From an uncultured Clostridia bacterium (GTDB lineage: Bacteria; Bacillota; Clostridia; Christensenellales; CAG-917), in NCBI GenBank assembly GCA_947382865.1, contig CANDBF010000018.1, forward strand, positions 1-32,920: a DNA stretch of 32,920 nt, given 5' to 3'. Under the pieces are notes generated by a model. The model did not search any database, was not told the DNA's origin, and worked only from the letters and a program-made list of their open reading frames with translations. The position numbers and the translations under genes are program-made. Shown here in pieces: positions 30,987 to 32,920 of the stretch; within the stretch, counting starts at the first letter, position 1; every line of letters starts with the position of its first letter.

Positions 30987-31392
30987 CCTTATCAGGCTGT
31001 GGGTGACTTACTCTACAAGAGTGAACGGCGGATACTCTAAATTAAAAAACCCACCCCTTCCCTACGGGCTTTCCCCTCCCGCTCGGAATAGGAACGCTTT
31101 CTGCTTATACTATACGTTGCTCACGGGAGGGGAACTCGGCACTCGCATATACGAGCATAGAGCTCTGTTTATATCACTCGTTCGGGAGCGAATAAACAGG
31201 ACTCGCTCCCTCACTTGTACAGAGCGTCAAGCTCGGCACTCAGGTAGGCGCGCGCCCTGCACGCGCTGGCAGTCTCTTGAATGAGTACACGTCGTGTTCC
31301 ACCTTGTCAAGCAGATTGTAAGCGCGTTGGTGCGCAAAATGCCCTTGAATAGCGACTCGTCGTGCTCCACTTTATAATACTATCTTTGTTAG
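30987..31392. other. Gene-free region with repeat fragments
   Basis: This 406-bp stretch holds no convincing gene. 31025-31042 is the second copy of the dispersed ACGGCGG-TACTCTAAAT element also found at 21133. Two imperfect direct repeats of about 30 bp, each starting CTTGAAT and containing CGTCGTG-TCCAC, lie at 31276-31305 and 31344-31372. The minus strand of this part has short open segments without start or ribosome site, perhaps a decayed gene. Confidence 0.5.
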
Positions 31393-32151
31393 TTATAAAA
31401 GTAATTCTTCAATCGTACAGTTTAGAGCTTTTGACAGTGCAAGCAACACCTCGCCCTTAGCTTTTTTGATGTCGTTTTCGGGAAGTTCGTATTTTTTGAT
31501 TATGCCGCGGCTCACACCCGACGTCTGCGCCAGCTCGGACAGGCTCATTCCTCTTTCTTCGCGAAGCTCCTGCAATCCGGTCTTTTGCAATGCGGATTGC
31601 CCGTCCGCTTCTTCGGGCAGTATATCGATATCTGCAAGCGATTTTTCAATACGGGATTTAAGTTTGAATTTTTCTACAAGCCGTAGCAGTTCCTGACACT
31701 GGTATTCAACATTTTCGGGCGTAGCCTGCGGATAAACGGGTATCGTTTTATGCTTTCCGCTTAAATCGCAAATAAGCATTGCGGGGAAAAATATCCCCTC
31801 GGGCGGTTCGCTCGGCGCGGGCAGTATTTCCTTTTCCTCGCATACGATTTTGCGCAATAGCTTATCCCGTGTGAAATCCTCCTCGATTTCGATATACGCG
31901 TGCTTCGCAATCCTTTTGCACCCCGTTTTCCAATCTGAAACAGGCTTAGCGAACACCGTTTCTCCCAAATCGTTGATAAGCCCGAGATATCTGCCAAATA
32001 CGCCGCAACAGGTATAAATGTTCCCGTCCGTCAAGTTCAAAAGGCTGTTCCCACGGTATTTTACCTTGCCGAATATCAAATCCCTGCTCCCGAACATTCT
32101 CTCGCGGATATTGTAGAATTTGCTATCCAAATAAATAGTATTGTCTTCCAT
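31393..32151 (-). CDS. Protein with C-terminal XRE helix-turn-helix
   Basis: A 252-residue protein. The N-terminal two thirds (MEDNTIYLDSKFYNIRERMF onward) are not recognised; they read as mixed alpha/beta with strands such as DLIFGKVKYRGNSLLNLTDG and a proline-rich bend (LPAPSEPPEG). The last 60 residues are an XRE HTH: LQELREERGMSLSELAQTSG, VSRGIIKKYELPENDI, LSKALNCTIEELLL. ATG 32151 is chosen for the GGAGG five bases upstream; the frame is open seven codons further. It may be a regulator with a sensing domain or a phage/ICE-type protein. It lies just beside the tRNA-Ser gene, a common integration site. Confidence 0.75.
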   Translation of the reverse strand: MEDNTIYLDSKFYNIRERMFGSRDLIFGKVKYRGNSLLNLTDGNIYTCCGVFGRYLGLINDLGETVFAKPVSDWKTGCKRIAKHAYIEIEEDFTRDKLLRKIVCEEKEILPAPSEPPEGIFFPAMLICDLSGKHKTIPVYPQATPENVEYQCQELLRLVEKFKLKSRIEKSLADIDILPEEADGQSALQKTGLQELREERGMSLSELAQTSGVSRGIIKKYELPENDIKKAKGEVLLALSKALNCTIEELLL

Positions 32152-32227
32152 ATGCGCCTCCGCATAAAGCATAAACTATAATTGCAATTTTTATTTGAGA
32201 ATAGCATGCTACTTCATGAACAAATGC

Positions 32228-32256
32228 TTGCAAATTCTTCGCAAGTATATTATAAT
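32228..32256 (+). promoter_or_regulatory. Promoter for the tRNA-Ser region
   Basis: TTGCAA (32228-32233), 17-base spacer, TATAAT (32251-32256). Transcription would start about ten bases before the truncated tRNA copy and continue into the intact tRNA. CTTGC/GCAAG arms (about 32227-32245) overlap the -35. Confidence 0.75.
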
Positions 32257-32271
32257 TTTAGCGTCCTTATA

Positions 32272-32295
32272 ATGGAAGTGTATCGAAGTGGTCAT
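32272..32295 (+). pseudogene. Duplicated 5' fragment of tRNA-Ser
   Basis: 24 bases identical to 32353-32376, that is two flanking bases plus the acceptor strand and D-arm start of the tRNA. The following 45 bases do not complete a tRNA, although a CACTTC near 32326-32331 could still pair with the acceptor. It is a tRNA remnant. Confidence 0.75.
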
Positions 32296-32354
32296 CTGAA
32301 AACGCACGGCGTTCCGATTATTCCCACTTCACTAACTGAATAGTTTAATCATAT

Positions 32355-32445
32355 GGAAGTGTATCGAAGTGGTCATAACGGCCCGCACTCGAAATGCGGT
32401 AACGGGGTAACTCGTTCGTGGGTTCGAATCCCACCGCTTCCGCCA
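32355..32445 (+). tRNA. tRNA-Ser (anticodon CGA)
   Basis: A complete class II tRNA of 91 nt including encoded CCA. The acceptor GGAAGTG pairs with CGCTTCC (one G-T). The D arm is short. The anticodon stem CCGCA/TGCGG holds loop CTCGAAA, giving anticodon CGA for codon UCG. The long variable arm has AACG/CGTT, and the T arm is GTGGG-TTCGAAT-CCCAC. The discriminator is G. The long variable arm confirms serine. Confidence 0.97.
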
Positions 32446-32447
32446 AT

Positions 32448-32475
32448 AAATCCCCTGCTACGGCAGGGGATTTTT
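32448..32475 (+). terminator. Terminator of tRNA-Ser
   Basis: An 11-bp perfect stem AAATCCCCTGC/GCAGGGGATTT (32448-32458, 32463-32473) closed by a TACG tetraloop, followed by TTG. Confidence 0.9.
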
Positions 32476-32600
32476 GTTCGGTTGATGGGATTCGGGTGCT
32501 TTGCACCTTGCATATTGCAAAAGCAATTTGCAAACCCACGCGTTCGTGGCTGACGCTTCGGCGTGCTAGCCGCCTTGCTATTACGCTCGCAAGCTCGCTA

Positions 32601-32621
32601 CGAATCCCACCGCTTCCGCCA
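32601..32621 (+). repeat. Duplicated 3' end of tRNA-Ser (candidate att remnant)
   Basis: 21 bases identical to the 3' end of the tRNA (32425-32445), covering half the T arm, the acceptor strand and CCA. Duplicated tRNA 3' ends are classic marks of integrase-mediated insertion. The 155 bp between holds only the terminator and GC-rich palindromic filler (for example GGTGC-TTT-GCACC near 32500), no gene. Confidence 0.7.
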
Positions 32622-32626
32622 TTAGT

Positions 32627-32666
32627 GAATAATACGAACCCACGCCAAAGTGAGTTCGTATTATTC
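32627..32666. repeat. 13-bp perfect hairpin after the tRNA 3' duplication
   Basis: GAATAATACGAAC (32627-32639) pairs with GTTCGTATTATTC (32654-32666); an inner CAC/GTG extends it. No T-run directly follows. It could be a palindromic protein site or terminator. From here to 32788 only a weak 27-codon frame (MNIASPEPPTPTAW onward) exists, too poor to call a gene. Confidence 0.6.
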
Positions 32667-32788
32667 TTTGAAAGAGATTACTTCGGCGTTTGCGTTGGAA
32701 TGAATATAGCGTCGCCGGAACCGCCTACTCCGACAGCGTGGAAAACACAAAAGCGTGATGAGAACGGCAACTTTACAAAATAGCGATA

Positions 32789-32820
32789 AAGGCACTTTGA
32801 GAGAAATCTCGGAGTGCCTT
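32789..32820 (+). terminator. Stem-loop with GAAA tetraloop
   Basis: AAGGCACTTTGAGA pairs with TCTCGGAGTGCCTT (two G-T pairs) around GAAA, a very stable structure. There is no clear T-run, so it may be a terminator or the 3' end of an unrecognised RNA. Confidence 0.55.
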
Positions 32821-32829
32821 ACTGTTTGC

Positions 32830-32858
32830 TTGATTAAGTATTTTGGTTTTGCTATAAT
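32830..32858 (+). promoter_or_regulatory. Strong promoter for a gene beginning at the right edge
   Basis: TTGATT (32830-32835), 17-base spacer, TATAAT (32853-32858). AAGGAG at 32905-32910 is six bases before a TTG at 32917, so a plus-strand gene starts here or just beyond the window. Confidence 0.7.
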
Positions 32859-32920
32859 AATTGTACGATAAACAGTAATTTAGAGGACTAAATGATTTGA
32901 GATTAAGGAGAAAGTATTGT

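Noticed and set aside
32345..32553. Open frames over the tRNA-Ser region on both strands (including one containing GFEPT)
   Set aside because: These are the familiar artefact of translating tRNA sequence; the tRNA itself is complete.
32655..32783. Short plus-strand frame ending near 32781 after the tRNA remnants
   Set aside because: No ribosome site or recognisable domain; it begins within a hairpin.

Overview
The window looks like a chromosomal segment of an anaerobic, low-to-mid GC Bacillota (class Clostridia, probably an uncultured gut lineage). The evidence is strong AGGAGG-type ribosome sites, consensus sigma-A promoters with 17-bp spacers, a flavodiiron protein fused to flavin reductase and rubredoxin, a flavodoxin/2x[4Fe-4S] protein, an iron alcohol dehydrogenase and ordinary housekeeping genes (pyrG, gap). 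Base composition is fairly even except for an AT-rich island near 30.0-31.0 kb. The lineage call is inference; no rRNA gene is present.

Layout. 1-4.1 kb: galactofuranose glycan genes, with a Wzt/Wzm-type ABC exporter (minus) divergent from UDP-galactopyranose mutase and a GlfT2-like galactofuranosyltransferase (plus). 4.3-13.0 kb (minus): the most unusual part, a six-gene cluster read in the order SPFH/zinc-ribbon protein, small helical protein, two ESCRT-III-like coiled-coil proteins, an MIT-like/CbbX-type AAA/Vps4-type AAA fusion, and a 1235-residue zinc-ribbon/TIR/TPR/membrane/L7L12-C-terminal-domain protein. A bacterial PH-domain membrane protein sits just upstream on its own promoter. 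13.9-17.0 kb (plus): pyrG behind a leader terminator, then a diacylglycerol-kinase-family gene. 17.1-23.1 kb (minus): DUF4097 lipoprotein, Fe-alcohol dehydrogenase, a small XRE regulator with palindromic operators, a long palindromic repeat, gap, and the flavodiiron fusion. 23.3-30.0 kb (minus): zinc-ribbon membrane protein plus acyltransferase/condensation-like pair, a histidine kinase with C-terminal membrane segments and its OmpR-type regulator, the flavodoxin/ferredoxin protein, and an epimerase with a C-terminal zinc-finger-like tail. 30.0-32.9 kb: an accessory patch with small AT-rich genes, a double-HTH regulator with a 10-bp inverted-repeat operator, an HTH-tailed protein, and a tRNA-Ser(CGA) gene with duplicated pieces of itself on both sides.

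Main hypothesis. The 8.2-12.9 kb operon encodes a bacterial counterpart of the eukaryotic/archaeal ESCRT-III/Vps4 module. An ATPase with an N-terminal MIT-like helical domain and a Vps4/katanin-type AAA domain is encoded directly after two small coiled-coil proteins. One of these ends in a MIM1-like motif of the kind MIT domains bind; the other begins with a short amphipathic Met-Trp-Pro-Phe segment. The SPFH protein recalls B. subtilis YdjI, which recruits PspA, itself an ESCRT-III superfamily member. The TIR/L7L12 protein could add a sensing or effector arm. A membrane-repair, vesiculation or defence role is inference. The domain calls come from reading the translated sequences, not from profile searches.
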